Numbered from the stretch's first letter, positions 8,636 to 17,671 are shown. The stretch: 40,950 nucleotides of DNA from Bradyrhizobium sp. STM 3809 (GCF_000239795.1 NZ_CAFJ01000748.1:1-40950), one strand, 5' to 3'. The notes: a model not told the origin generated them from the letters alone. Made by a program: numbers and translations.

Positions 8636-9610
8636 CTAGTTCGTCGGCAGCGGCACCTGGTCGTCGATCAGGGCGTCCAGCGTCGCCTTCACGTCGACCT
8701 TTGCATCCACCACGCCCGCCTGCTGCAGCGCCAGGCCCGCTGCGAGGATCGACTCCCGCTGCGGGGCGCCGATGCGGCTGTGGGTCAGCTCGGTGCGCTC
8801 CTTGAGCTGCTTGTCGACGACGGTCTCGGGCAGCTTGGTGACGGCGATGAAGGTCTTCTTCAGGTCGTCGTAATTGGCCAGCGCGTCCTTGCGCGCGACC
8901 TCATACGTCGCCAGCACGCGGCGGACGATCTCGGGATTGTCCTTCAGGAACTGCTCGCGCACGTTGAGGATGCCCCAGGTGTTGGCGTCGGCCTTGCGGT
9001 AGAACAGCTTGGCGCCCTCCTCGACCTCGGCCTGCGCCATCATCGGGTCGAGCCCGGCCCAGGCGTCGACGTCGCCGCGGATCAGCGCCGCCTTGCCGTC
9101 GGCATGCTGCAGCAGCACCGGGGTGATGTCCTTGTCGGTGAGGCCTGCGCCGAGCAGCGCGCGCACCAGGAAGATGTGCGGATCGGTCCCGCGCGTGACG
9201 GCGACGCGCTTGCCCTTGAGATCGGCCACCGAGGCGATCTTGGAGTCCTTGCCCGTCACCAGCGCGGTCCATTCGGGGCGCGAATAGACGTAGATCGACT
9301 TGATCGGGTTGCCGTTGATCCTGGCGACCAGCGCGGCGGAGCCGGCGGTCGAGCCGAAATCCAGCGAGCCGGCATTGAGGAACTCGAGCGCCTTGTTGGA
9401 GCCGGCCGACTGCACCCAGGTGATGCTGATGCCGTCCTTGGCGAACTCCTTTTCCAACAGCCCCTTCTGCTTCAGGACCAGCGACACCGGATTGTAGGTC
9501 GCCCAATCGATGCGGATCTCCTTCACCGGCTCCGCCGCTGTTGCAGCGCCGCATCCCAGTAGAACCACGGCAGCCGCCGCCGCAAATCCGCGCCTCGTCC
9601 ATCCACCCAT
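8636..9610 (-). CDS. ssuA: ABC importer periplasmic substrate-binding protein, SsuA type
   Basis: This 324-residue solute-binding protein would capture the importer's substrate, probably aliphatic sulfonates. The N-terminus has a twin-arginine-like motif (TRRGFA, residues 5-10), a hydrophobic stretch, and LLGC ending at C20. It could therefore be a Tat substrate, and C20 could even be a lipoprotein cysteine; a simple cleavage after 'ATAA' is the alternative. The mature part follows the SsuA/NMT1 pattern, including 'DWATYNPVSLVLKQKG', 'GSLDFGSTAG' and 'LKGKRVAVTRGT'. ATG 9610 is preceded by AGGAGG. A 14-codon upstream extension is rejected. No FMNH2-dependent desulfonase (SsuD) gene is present in the window, so the substrate is inferred from family only. 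Confidence 0.88.
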   Translation of the reverse strand: MGGWTRRGFAAAAAVVLLGCGAATAAEPVKEIRIDWATYNPVSLVLKQKGLLEKEFAKDGISITWVQSAGSNKALEFLNAGSLDFGSTAGSAALVARINGNPIKSIYVYSRPEWTALVTGKDSKIASVADLKGKRVAVTRGTDPHIFLVRALLGAGLTDKDITPVLLQHADGKAALIRGDVDAWAGLDPMMAQAEVEEGAKLFYRKADANTWGILNVREQFLKDNPEIVRRVLATYEVARKDALANYDDLKKTFIAVTKLPETVVDKQLKERTELTHSRIGAPQRESILAAGLALQQAGVVDAKVDVKATLDALIDDQVPLPTN

Positions 9611-9806
9611 CGTCAATCCTCCTGGTTCAAGAAAACATCGTTGTTGTTTCAAGGCGTTATGCCAGGGCTCAACGAGAATTGTTTTTCCTTTCGCAGCGAC
9701 CTGCCAGCACGATCATCATCCGTCCCGAGCCAGTCACAGCATGGATCGATTGCTGCATTGGAAGTTTCGTGACAGCACGGGCCTTGTTCGATATCCGGTT
9801 GCATCC

Positions 9807-12602
9807 ATGGACAGCGTCGCCACAGATTCCGAAGCCTTCACCTCAGCCGATTTCGACAGCGCCGGCATCGCGGCGGCTGTCGATACGCTGGCCAAGCAGC
9901 ACTCCGGCCGCGAGGACATGTTCCGCGCCGCGGTGGTGCAATTCCTGAAAGCCGAGCTGGTGAAGGCCCGGGCTGCGGCCCAGGCACAGCTTCTCAAGGA
10001 CCGCCATGGCCGGCGCTGCGCCGAGCGGCTCTGCTTCGTGCAGGACGAGATCATCCGCATTCTCTACGCGGCTGCCACCGAGCACCTCTACCGCTCGGAT
10101 GTGCCGAGCGGCGCCGAGCGGATGGCGGTCGTGGCGACCGGCGGCTATGGCCGCGGGCTGATGGCGCCGGAGTCGGACATCGATCTCCTGTTCATCCTGC
10201 CCTACAAGCAGACCGCCTGGGGCGAGCAGGTCGCCGAGGCCATCCTGTACTCGCTGTGGGACATGGGGCTGAAGGTCGGCCACGCCACCCGCTCGGTGGA
10301 TGAATCGATCCGCCAGGCGCGCGGCGACATGACCATCCGCACCGCGATCCTGGAGACGCGCTATCTCGCCGGCGACCGCCCGCTCTATGACGAGCTGGTG
10401 CACCGCTTCGACAGCGAGGTCGTGCAGGGCACGGCGGCCGAGTTCGTCGCCGCCAAGCTCGCCGAGCGCGAGGAGCGGCATCGCCGCGGCGGCCAGTCGC
10501 GCTACCTGGTCGAGCCCAACGTCAAGGACGGCAAGGGCGGGCTGCGCGACCTGCACACGCTGTTCTGGATCGCCAAATATGTCTACCGGGTGCGCGAGAC
10601 CGCCGAGCTGGTCGAGCGCGGCGTGTTCGACGCGCACGAGTACCGCACCTTCCGGCGCTGCTCGGACTTCCTGTGGTCGGTGCGCTGCAACCTGCATTTC
10701 GTCAGCGGCCGGCCCGAGGAGCGGCTGTCGTTCGACCTGCAGCGGGAGATCGCGGTCCGGCTCGGCTACACCAGCCACCCGGGCATGCAGGACGTCGAGC
10801 GCTTCATGAAGCACTACTTCCTGGTCGCCAAGCAGGTCGGCAACCTCACCGCCATCCTCTGCGCCAAGCTGGAGGATCAGCAGGCCAAGCCGGCGCCGGT
10901 GCTGAGCCGGATGATCTCGCGCCTGACCACCGGCTCGACCTGGCGGCGGGTGCCGGAGAGCGACGACTTCATCGTCGACAACAACCGCATCAACCTCGCC
11001 GCGCCTGACGTCTTCAAGCACGATCCGGTCAATCTGATCCGCATCTTCCGTCTCGCGCAGAAGAACAACCTCGCCTTTCATCCGGATGCGATGCGCGCGG
11101 TGACGCGCTCGCTCAACCTGATCAACACCGAGCTGCGCGACGATCCCGAGGCCAACCGGCTGTTCATGGAGATCCTGACCTCCAACGACGCCGAGACCGT
11201 GCTGCGGCGGATGAACGAGACCGGCGTGCTCGGCCACTTCATCAGCGCCTTCGGCCGCATCGTCTCGATGATGCAGTTCAACATGTATCATCACTACACG
11301 GTCGACGAGCACCTGATCCGCTGCATCGGCTTCCTGCAGGAGATCGAGCGCGGCGGCAACGACGAGTTCACGCTGGCCTCCGACCTGATGCGCAAGATCC
11401 GGCCCGAACACCGCGCCGTCATCTACATCACGGTGCTGCTGCACGACGTCGCCAAGGGCAGGCCGGAGGATCACTCCGTCGCGGGCGCAAAGATCGCGCG
11501 GCGGCTGTGCCCGCGGCTCGGCTTCAACAATGCCGACACGGAGCTGGTCGCCTGGCTGATCGAGGAGCATCTGACGATGTCGACGGTGGCGCAGTCGCGC
11601 GACCTGTCGGACCGCCGCACCATCGAGAAGTTCGCCGCCGTCGTGCAGTCGGTCGAGCAGATGAAGCTCCTGACCATCCTGACCACCGCCGACATCCGCG
11701 GCGTCGGCCCGGGCGTCTGGAACGGCTGGAAGGCGCAGCTCTTGCGCACGCTGTACTACGAGACCGAGCCGGTGCTGACCGGCGGCTTCTCCGAGGTCAA
11801 CCGCGCCAAGCGCATCACCGCCGCGCAGGCCGAGTTCCGAAACGCCTTCACCGACTGGTCCGTGGATGAGCTCGAGACCTATATCGGCCGGCACTATCCG
11901 GCCTACTGGCTCAAGGTCGAGCTGCCGCGCAAGATCCGCCACGCCCGATTCGTGCGGTCGAGCGAGGAGGCCGGCCACAAGCTCGCGATCAATGTCGGCT
12001 TCGATCCGGCGCGCGGCGTCACCGAGCTGACGATCTTCGCCATGGACCATCCCTGGCTGCTCTCGATCATCGCCGGCGCCTGCGCCTCGGCCGGCGCCAA
12101 CATCGTCGACGCCCAGATCTACACCACCACCGACGGCCGCGCGCTCGACACGATCGCGATCTCAAGGGAATATGAGCGCGACGAGGACGAGGGCCGGCGC
12201 GCGACGCGGATCGGCGAGACCATCGAGCAGGTGCTGGAAGGCAAACTGCGGCTGCCGGACGCGGTGGCGCGGCGGACGACGCGCGGCAAGCAGCACAAGG
12301 CGTTCTCGGTCGAGCCCGAGGTCAGCATCAACAATCAATGGTCGGAGCTCTACACCGTCATCGAGGTCTCCGGCCTCGACCGTCCCGGCCTGCTCTACGA
12401 GCTGACCACGGCGATCTCCAAGCTGAACCTCAACATCGCCTCCGCGCATGTGGCAACGTTCGGCGAGCGCGCCCGCGACGTGTTCTACGTGACCGACCTG
12501 TTGGGCGCCCAGATCAATGCGCCGACCCGGCAGGCCGCGATCAAGAGCGCACTGCTGCACCTGCTGGCGAGCGACGACGCGGCGGCGCAGCCGGCGGCCT
12601 AA
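9807..12602 (+). CDS. glnD: Bifunctional PII uridylyltransferase / uridylyl-removing enzyme GlnD
   Basis: GlnD senses glutamine and modifies or demodifies PII proteins, which controls nitrogen assimilation. This 931-residue protein has every expected domain. The nucleotidyltransferase domain has GGYGRG at 112-117 and the metal-binding D124 and D126 in 'DIDLLF'. A central linker follows. The HD hydrolase domain has H546-D547 ('LLHDVAKGRPEDHS'). Two C-terminal ACT domains start near residues 739 and 849 and should bind glutamine. I start at ATG 9807 (MDSVATDS), which fits the family length. In-frame ATG 9741 would give 953 residues, and the frame runs further back into the divergent binding-protein gene. 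It is divergent from the SsuA-like gene across about 200 bases. Confidence 0.95.
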   Translation: MDSVATDSEAFTSADFDSAGIAAAVDTLAKQHSGREDMFRAAVVQFLKAELVKARAAAQAQLLKDRHGRRCAERLCFVQDEIIRILYAAATEHLYRSDVPSGAERMAVVATGGYGRGLMAPESDIDLLFILPYKQTAWGEQVAEAILYSLWDMGLKVGHATRSVDESIRQARGDMTIRTAILETRYLAGDRPLYDELVHRFDSEVVQGTAAEFVAAKLAEREERHRRGGQSRYLVEPNVKDGKGGLRDLHTLFWIAKYVYRVRETAELVERGVFDAHEYRTFRRCSDFLWSVRCNLHFVSGRPEERLSFDLQREIAVRLGYTSHPGMQDVERFMKHYFLVAKQVGNLTAILCAKLEDQQAKPAPVLSRMISRLTTGSTWRRVPESDDFIVDNNRINLAAPDVFKHDPVNLIRIFRLAQKNNLAFHPDAMRAVTRSLNLINTELRDDPEANRLFMEILTSNDAETVLRRMNETGVLGHFISAFGRIVSMMQFNMYHHYTVDEHLIRCIGFLQEIERGGNDEFTLASDLMRKIRPEHRAVIYITVLLHDVAKGRPEDHSVAGAKIARRLCPRLGFNNADTELVAWLIEEHLTMSTVAQSRDLSDRRTIEKFAAVVQSVEQMKLLTILTTADIRGVGPGVWNGWKAQLLRTLYYETEPVLTGGFSEVNRAKRITAAQAEFRNAFTDWSVDELETYIGRHYPAYWLKVELPRKIRHARFVRSSEEAGHKLAINVGFDPARGVTELTIFAMDHPWLLSIIAGACASAGANIVDAQIYTTTDGRALDTIAISREYERDEDEGRRATRIGETIEQVLEGKLRLPDAVARRTTRGKQHKAFSVEPEVSINNQWSELYTVIEVSGLDRPGLLYELTTAISKLNLNIASAHVATFGERARDVFYVTDLLGAQINAPTRQAAIKSALLHLLASDDAAAQPAA

Positions 12603-12701
12603 AGGACGCGGTTGTCCGAGCGACGCTGCGGCCGCTCGGCACCGATACGATCGAGGAGATCGGCAACGCCGCCGGTCTCGAATGGCTTGGGGGAGCCGAA
12701 C

Positions 12702-13067
12702 ATGGGATTGATCGCAAACATCGTCGTCGGCCTGATCGGCCTGCTGCACGTCTACATTCTCGTGCTCGAGATGTTTCTCTGGACCAAGCCGGCGGGCTTG
12801 CGGGCCTTCAACAACACGCTGGAGCGCGCCGAAGCGACCAAGGTGCTCGGCGCCAATCAGGGCCTCTACAACGGCTTCCTCGCCGCCGGCCTGTTCTGGG
12901 GCCTCGCGCACCCGACGCCGGCCTTCGCCTTCCAGATCAAGATCTTCTTCCTGCTCTGCGTCCTCGTCGCCGGCCTCTACGGCGCCGCCACCGCCAGCCG
13001 CAAGATCCTGTTCATCCAGAGCGTGCCCGCCACGATCGGCCTGGTGCTGGTCTGGCTGGCGGGCTGA
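12702..13067 (+). CDS. DUF1304 family small membrane protein
   Basis: This 121-residue integral membrane protein has four predicted helices: 'IANIVVGLIGLLHVYILVLE', a segment near 'LYNGFLAAGLFWGL', one around 'IKIFFLLCVLVAGLYG', and a final one near 'ATIGLVLVWLAG'. The pattern, including 'ANQGLYNGFLA', is typical of DUF1304, whose function is not known. ATG 12702 is preceded by GGGGGAG at good spacing; an upstream extension of 30 codons is Arg- and Ser-rich and not credible. It follows glnD by 99 bases on the same strand and might be read through from it, but no functional link is known. Confidence 0.88.
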   Translation: MGLIANIVVGLIGLLHVYILVLEMFLWTKPAGLRAFNNTLERAEATKVLGANQGLYNGFLAAGLFWGLAHPTPAFAFQIKIFFLLCVLVAGLYGAATASRKILFIQSVPATIGLVLVWLAG

Positions 13068-13091
13068 GGCCGGGCCGCATCTCCACAGCCA

Positions 13092-13247
13092 GTGTCGTCC
13101 CGGCCTTGAGCCGGGACCCATCACCCCGGGCGGCGTTTGAGGCACGATCGTTACTCCGAGCCCTCGCCATACACCGGCCTGTGGCTATGGATCCCGGATC
13201 GGCGCCCGACAACGCTGGCGCGTTGCCGGGCTTGTCCGGGACGACAC
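13092..13247. repeat. Long intergenic palindrome, family B (copy 3)
   Basis: It runs from GTGTCGTCCCGGCC to CCGGGACGACAC, with inner blocks similar to copy 4 at 17779 ('gtttgaggcacgatcgtt' compares with 'gtttggggcacgaccgtt'). It occupies about half of the 348-base gap 13068-13415 between the DUF1304 gene and the first amino-acid-binding protein. The rest of that gap shows no gene and is presumably promoter and leader. Confidence 0.88.
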
Positions 13248-13415
13248 CGAACGTGTTGAACCAGCTGGGCCTGTCGGAGCGATACCGCCGGAACCACCGC
13301 ACCCGTGCTCCCCTCGCCTTGCGCCGGCCACCCCGTTCCTCCACACTGTGCGCAGCGATGGCACCCCACCCGGGCAGACCAGCCGCATAAAACATCAGGA
13401 GGAACGAGAGACCCC

Positions 13416-14639
13416 ATGCGACAGGGAATTTTCCGTCTTGCCGGCGCAGCCGCAGTGGCCGCCACCCTCTCCATCACGTCAGTTCAGGCCCAGAAGAAGT
13501 ACGATCCCGGCGCGTCCGACACCGAGATCAAGATCGGCCAGACCGTGCCGTTCTCGGGTCCCGCCTCGGCCTATGCCTCGATCGGCAAGACCCAGGCCGC
13601 CTATTTCAACATGATCAACGAGCAGGGCGGCATCAACGGCCGCAAGATCAAGCTGATCCAATATGACGACGCCTATTCGCCGCCCAAGGCCGTGGAACAG
13701 GTGCGCAAGCTGGTCGAGGACGACGAGGTGCTGCTGACGTTCCAGATCATCGGCACGCCGTCCAACGCAGCCGTCCAGAAATACCTCAACGCCAAGAAGG
13801 TCCCGCAGCTGTTCGCGGCCACCGGCGCGACCAAGTTCACCGATCCGAAGAACTTCCCCTGGACCATGGGGTACAATCCCAACTACTTCACCGAAGGCCG
13901 CATCTACGGCCAGTACATTCTGAAGGAGCACCCCAACGCCAAGATCGGCGTGCTCTATCAGAACGACGACCTCGGCAAGGACTATCTCAACGGCATCAAG
14001 GCCGGCCTCGGCGACAAGGCCTCGATGATCGTGGCCGAAGCCTCCTACGAAGTCTCCGATCCGACGATCGATTCCCAGCTGCTCAAGATCAAGTCGGCCG
14101 GCGCCGACCTGCTGTTCTCGGCGGCGACGCCGAAGCAGGCCGCGCAGGCGATCAAGAAGCTGCACGAGCTCGACTGGCACCCGGTGCACATCGTCGACAT
14201 CAATGCCACGTCGGTGGGCGCCGTGCTGCAGCCGGCAGGACTGGAAGCGTCCAAGGGCGTGATCTCGGTCAATTACGGCAAGGACCCGCTCGATCCGCAG
14301 TGGAAGGACGATCCGGGCATGAAGCGCTATTTCGAGTTCATGGCCAAGTACTATCCGGACGGCGACAAGAACTCGAACTTCAACACCTATGGCTACGGCA
14401 ATGCCGAGCTGCTCGTGACCATCTTGAAGATGTGCGGCGACAATCTCACGCGCGAGAACGTCATGAAGCAGGCGACCTCGCTCAAGGACGTCGTCGGCGA
14501 CCTGTCGCTGCCGGGCATGAAGATCAACACCTCGCCGACCGACTATCGCGTCAACAAGCAGCTGCAGATGATGAAGTTCAACGGCGAACGCTGGGAGCTA
14601 TTCGGCCCGATCCTGGAGGACAAGGGCCCGGCGGGTTAG
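13416..14639 (+). CDS. Branched-chain amino-acid-type ABC transporter substrate-binding protein (paralogue 1)
   Basis: This 407-residue periplasmic binding protein belongs to the Leu/Ile/Val (LivK-like, type I fold) family. Residues 1-25 form a Sec signal peptide ending 'ITSVQA'. The mature protein begins 'QKKYDPGASDTEIKIGQT', followed by 'PFSGPASAYASIGKTQAAY', typical of the bradyrhizobial subgroup. The start ATG 13416 has AGGAGG 13 bases upstream, which is a long spacing. A close paralogue follows 277 bases downstream on the same strand. No livHMGF-type permease or ATPase gene lies nearby, so the partner transporter must be encoded elsewhere. The ligand could be an aliphatic or aromatic acid rather than an amino acid, as this large family is diverse in Bradyrhizobium. 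Confidence 0.92.
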   Translation: MRQGIFRLAGAAAVAATLSITSVQAQKKYDPGASDTEIKIGQTVPFSGPASAYASIGKTQAAYFNMINEQGGINGRKIKLIQYDDAYSPPKAVEQVRKLVEDDEVLLTFQIIGTPSNAAVQKYLNAKKVPQLFAATGATKFTDPKNFPWTMGYNPNYFTEGRIYGQYILKEHPNAKIGVLYQNDDLGKDYLNGIKAGLGDKASMIVAEASYEVSDPTIDSQLLKIKSAGADLLFSAATPKQAAQAIKKLHELDWHPVHIVDINATSVGAVLQPAGLEASKGVISVNYGKDPLDPQWKDDPGMKRYFEFMAKYYPDGDKNSNFNTYGYGNAELLVTILKMCGDNLTRENVMKQATSLKDVVGDLSLPGMKINTSPTDYRVNKQLQMMKFNGERWELFGPILEDKGPAG

Positions 14640-14645
14640 TTCGGC

Positions 14646-14731
14646 TGACGGTCGCTCCGGGGTCGCGAAGCGACGAACCCGGAGCCTCGAGATTCCGGGT
14701 TCGCTGCTGCGCAGCGCCCCGGAATGACGGT
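14646..14731. repeat. Long intergenic palindrome, family A (copy 3, diverged)
   Basis: The right arm (GCGCCCCGGAATGACGGT) is the standard family A end. The left arm (ACGGTCGCTCCGGGGTCGC) has drifted. Inner complementary blocks are 'gaacccgga' and 'tccgggttc'. It sits between the first binding-protein stop and the intrinsic terminator at 14747. Confidence 0.75.
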
Positions 14732-14746
14732 CTCCACGTCGAAGGT

Positions 14747-14775
14747 AAAGGGCTGCGCGATCGCGCAGCCCTTTT
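14747..14775 (+). terminator. Rho-independent terminator after binding-protein paralogue 1
   Basis: A perfect 28-bp palindrome (14747-14774) of AAAGGGCTGCGCGA and its complement gives a very GC-rich stem that ends in a T run (14772-14775). It lies 108 bases after the stop of the first binding-protein gene, so the two paralogues probably have separate transcripts. The T run is short. Confidence 0.8.
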
Positions 14776-14916
14776 GCATTGCGGCACCGATTGCGCCCGT
14801 TCGTCGCTCCAACAAGCGTTGCCTTGTCGACTTGCTTCCTCCACACTCGCGTGCAGCGATGGCGACAAAACAACCAAGAAGAACCATCGACAGACATCAC
14901 CGAAGGGAGGACTCGC

Positions 14917-16167
14917 ATGAGAACGTCACTGTTCGGTCTCGTCGGCTTCAAGGCGTGGGCAATCGCGCTTGCTGCGTCGCTGACCGTCGCGCTGCCTGCA
15001 ACATCCGCCTACGCCCAGAAGAAATACGACACCGGCGCCACCGATACCGAGATCAAGATCGGCCAGACCGTGCCATTCTCGGGCCCGGCTTCCGCCTATG
15101 CCGGCATCGGCAAGACCCAGGCGGCCTATCTGCGCATGATCAACGAGAAGGGCGGCATCAATGGCCGCAAGCTCAATCTGATCCAGTATGACGACGCCTA
15201 CTCGCCGCCCAAGGCGGTGGAGCAGGTGCGCAAGCTGGTCGAAGGCGACGAGGTGCTGTTCACCTTCCAGATCATCGGCACGCCCTCGAACGCCGCCGTG
15301 CAGAAATATCTCAACGGCAAGAAGGTGCCGCAGCTCTTGGCCTCGACCGGCGCGTCGCGCTTCACCGACCCGCAGAATTTCCCGTGGACCATCGCCTACA
15401 ATCCGAACTACCAGTCGGAAGGGCGGATCTACGCGAAGTACATCCTCGCCAACCACCCCAACGCCAAGATCGGCATCCTCTACCAGAACGACGACCTCGG
15501 CCGCGACTACATCGCCGGCCTGCGTAGCGGTCTTGGTGCCAAGGCGGATTCGATGATCGTCTCGGAGGCGTCCTACGAACTGTCCGACCCGACGGTCGAT
15601 TCGCAGATCGTGAAGCTGAAATCCTCCGGCGCCGACCTGCTCTACAACGCCTCGACGCCGAAATTCGCCGCGCAGGCAATCAAGAAGCTCGCCGACCTCG
15701 CCTGGAAGCCGGTGCACATCCTCGACATCAACGCCAGCCCGGTGTCGGCGACCTTGAAGCCGGCCGGCCTCGACATCTCCAAGGACATCATCAGCACCAA
15801 CTACGGCAAGGACCCGGCCGATCCGCAGTGGAAGGACGATCCGGGCGTGAAGGCCTATTTCGAGTTCATGGACAAGTATTATCCGGAAGGCGACAAGCTC
15901 AACACGGTCAACACCTACGGCTACTCGACCGCGGAACTGCTGGTGCAGATCCTGCGCCAGTGCGGCGACGATTTGACGCGAGAAAACGTGATGCGGCAAG
16001 CGGCCAACATCAAGGGCTTCGTGCCGAGCCTTGCTTTGCCCGGCCTCTCCATCAACACCTCGCCGACCGACTTCCGCATCAACAAGCAGATGCAGATGAT
16101 GCGCTTCAACGGCGAGCGCTGGGAACTGTTCGGCCCGATCATCGAGGACACGGGAGCGGCGGGGTGA
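14917..16167 (+). CDS. Branched-chain amino-acid-type ABC transporter substrate-binding protein (paralogue 2)
   Basis: This 416-residue periplasmic binding protein is the same family and subgroup as the gene at 13416, and by eye most aligned residues are identical. It has a longer signal peptide (to about residue 34, ending 'ATSAYA') and then 'QKKYDTGATDTEIKIGQT'. Differences cluster at surface positions and around 'LYNASTPKFAAQAIKKLADL', and could alter ligand choice. ATG 14917 is preceded by GGGAGG at seven bases. The pair looks like a tandem duplication. Its 3' neighbour is a palindrome and then convergent clpP. No permease or ATPase genes accompany it. Confidence 0.92.
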   Translation: MRTSLFGLVGFKAWAIALAASLTVALPATSAYAQKKYDTGATDTEIKIGQTVPFSGPASAYAGIGKTQAAYLRMINEKGGINGRKLNLIQYDDAYSPPKAVEQVRKLVEGDEVLFTFQIIGTPSNAAVQKYLNGKKVPQLLASTGASRFTDPQNFPWTIAYNPNYQSEGRIYAKYILANHPNAKIGILYQNDDLGRDYIAGLRSGLGAKADSMIVSEASYELSDPTVDSQIVKLKSSGADLLYNASTPKFAAQAIKKLADLAWKPVHILDINASPVSATLKPAGLDISKDIISTNYGKDPADPQWKDDPGVKAYFEFMDKYYPEGDKLNTVNTYGYSTAELLVQILRQCGDDLTRENVMRQAANIKGFVPSLALPGLSINTSPTDFRINKQMQMMRFNGERWELFGPIIEDTGAAG

Positions 16168-16192
16168 GTCCGGACGCCTCCCTATCCACCGC

Positions 16193-16281
16193 CGTCATGC
16201 CCGGGCTTGACCCGGGCATCCACGCCCTTCTCAGCATGCCGAGCGACGTGGATGGCCGGGACAAGCCCGGCCATGACGACG
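16193..16281. repeat. Long intergenic palindrome, family C (copy 1)
   Basis: It begins CGTCATGCCCGGGCTTGACC and ends with its near complement GACAAGCCCGGCCATGACG. It lies in the 168-base convergent gap between the second binding-protein gene and clpP. The same family recurs at 36731. Confidence 0.88.
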
Positions 16282-16335
16282 TGGAGATGGGCGCGCGCAG
16301 AACTCCGATGATCGCATGCGGTGGTCGGCAACCGA

Positions 16336-16953
16336 TCACTCGCTGCCGACGCTGCCCAGATCCCGCTGCTTCACCACCCGGTCGATCAGCCCCCAGTCCT
16401 GCGCCTCGTCCGCCGTCATGAAGTGATCGCGATCGAGCGTGCGCTCGACGTCCTCGTAGCTGCGGCCGCAATGTTCGGCATAGAGCCGTATCACCCGCCG
16501 CTTGGTCTGCTCCATCTCCCTGGCATGGATCAGAATATCTGACGCCTGGCCCTGAAAGCCGCCGAGCGGCTGATGGACGTGGAGGCTGGCATTGGGCAGC
16601 GCCGTCCGCTCGCCGGGCTCGCCGGCCATCAGCAGGAACGAGCCCATCGATCGCGCCGTTCCCATGCACAGCGTGTGCACCGGCGCCTTGACGAACTGCA
16701 TCGTGTCGTACATCGCGAGCCCGCTGGTGATCACGCCGCCGGGCGAGTTGATGTAGAGATGGATCGGCCGCTTCGGGTTCTCCGCCTCGAGAAACAAGAG
16801 CTGCGCGCAGACCAGCGCGGACACGGTGTCGTTGACCTCGCCGTTGAGGAACACGATCCGCTCGCGCAGCAGCCGCGAATAGATGTCGAAGGAGCGTTCT
16901 CCCCGGCTGGACTGCTCGATGACCATGGGGACGAGTTGCATCGTGTCGCGCAT
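16336..16953 (-). CDS. clpP: ATP-dependent Clp protease proteolytic subunit, ClpP paralogue
   Basis: ClpP forms the barrel-shaped serine protease core that works with ClpA or ClpX unfoldases in the cytoplasm. This 205-residue protein keeps the full catalytic triad: S102 in 'GTARSMGSF', H127 in 'LHVHQPLGG' and D176 in 'LDRDHFM'. The handle and '[11 protein letters not shown]' regions are conserved. An arginine (R101) precedes the catalytic serine, where most ClpP proteins have Ala or Cys. ATG 16953 is preceded by GGGAG. No tig, clpX or lon gene is adjacent, unlike the main clpP of alphaproteobacteria, so this is probably an accessory copy. It starts 41 bases after the SRPBCC gene stop on the same strand and is likely part of the arsR transcript. 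Confidence 0.92.
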   Translation of the reverse strand: MRDTMQLVPMVIEQSSRGERSFDIYSRLLRERIVFLNGEVNDTVSALVCAQLLFLEAENPKRPIHLYINSPGGVITSGLAMYDTMQFVKAPVHTLCMGTARSMGSFLLMAGEPGERTALPNASLHVHQPLGGFQGQASDILIHAREMEQTKRRVIRLYAEHCGRSYEDVERTLDRDHFMTADEAQDWGLIDRVVKQRDLGSVGSE

Positions 16954-16994
16954 GCGCGAGCTCCCGTTCAGTGAGTTGGCGATGGAGTGAAGCG

Positions 16995-17354
16995 TCAGAC
17001 CGCGCGCATCAGGCCGCGCGCGTTGCTGTTCGCCGCCGGCGGCAACCGTAGCAGCAGCATCGTCGCGGGCAGTCCGTGGATGATCCGGAGCCGCGTGCCA
17101 CCGTCGTCCCTGGGCATGACCTGGAACGTCACGATGCTTTCGAGGAAAGGCGGCTCGTCGTCGCGCATGCGGTAGCGGACCTCTTCGCCTGGGGTCGAGG
17201 AGATCGGCGCGGCGTCGGCGAGGTCGCCCGCAGGCAGCCAATTGTCGCGCAGCGCCGGGATGCTCAGGGCGCGCCAGACCTTCTCCGGCGACGCATCGAG
17301 GTCGTAGTCGAGCACCAGTTCCTCGCCCTGCTGATCCGCCATTTGATCGGTCAT
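16995..17354 (-). CDS. SRPBCC / AHSA1-like (START-fold) protein
   Basis: This 119-residue protein has the hydrophobic-pocket fold of the Aha1/CalC-like group. Signs are '[19 protein letters not shown]' near the N-terminus, '[22 protein letters not shown]' in the middle, and a C-terminal helix. Such proteins are very often encoded next to an ArsR regulator, as here. The start ATG 17354 overlaps the arsR stop by four bases (ATGA), so translation is coupled. ClpP follows after 41 bases. The C-terminal helix is short and ends 'NARGLMRAV', so the protein is somewhat smaller than usual for the family. Its ligand and function are unknown. Confidence 0.82.
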   Translation of the reverse strand: MTDQMADQQGEELVLDYDLDASPEKVWRALSIPALRDNWLPAGDLADAAPISSTPGEEVRYRMRDDEPPFLESIVTFQVMPRDDGGTRLRIIHGLPATMLLLRLPPAANSNARGLMRAV

Positions 17355-17665
17355 TGGTCCATGTCCTTCAGCAGGGTTTTCAACGCATCGACGCGCGACG
17401 GCCAGTAGGCTCGGTACTTCGCCAGCCAGCGCGCGATCCGCGCCAGGCCATCGGGATCGACCTCGTAGTTGACGAAGCGGCCCTGCCGTTCCTCGCGCAC
17501 CAGCCCGGCATTGCGCAGCACCGCGAGGTGCTGCGACATCGCCGGCTGGCTGATCGTCAGCCCCTCGCGCAGCGCGCTGGCGTTCATCCGGCCCGCCGCC
17601 AGCTTCTCGAAGATCACGTAGCGCGTCGGATCGGCCAGGGCTTTGAAGATGTCGCTCTCGATCAT
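17351..17665 (-). CDS. ArsR-family winged-helix repressor
   Basis: This 104-residue regulator has the ArsR/SmtB winged helix: '[18 protein letters not shown]' at the start, the recognition helix region '[19 protein letters not shown]' and the wing '[13 protein letters not shown]'. No metal-binding Cys cluster (CxC) is present, so it is probably not a metal sensor. It fits the non-metal ArsR group that pairs with SRPBCC proteins. ATG 17665 is chosen because an upstream six-codon extension crosses the promoter palindrome. No Shine-Dalgarno is seen, and a putative -10 element lies within a few bases of the ATG, which suggests a leaderless mRNA. It heads the arsR-SRPBCC-clpP cluster and likely represses itself through the operator at 17672-17691. 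Confidence 0.9.
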   Translation of the reverse strand: MIESDIFKALADPTRYVIFEKLAAGRMNASALREGLTISQPAMSQHLAVLRNAGLVREERQGRFVNYEVDPDGLARIARWLAKYRAYWPSRVDALKTLLKDMDQ

Positions 17666-17671
17666 GACAAT

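Noticed and set aside
9843-12050. A 735-codon minus-strand frame opposite glnD
   Set aside because: It is fully antisense to a clear GlnD with every domain intact, and its own sequence is low-complexity Gly/Arg/Asp/Val.
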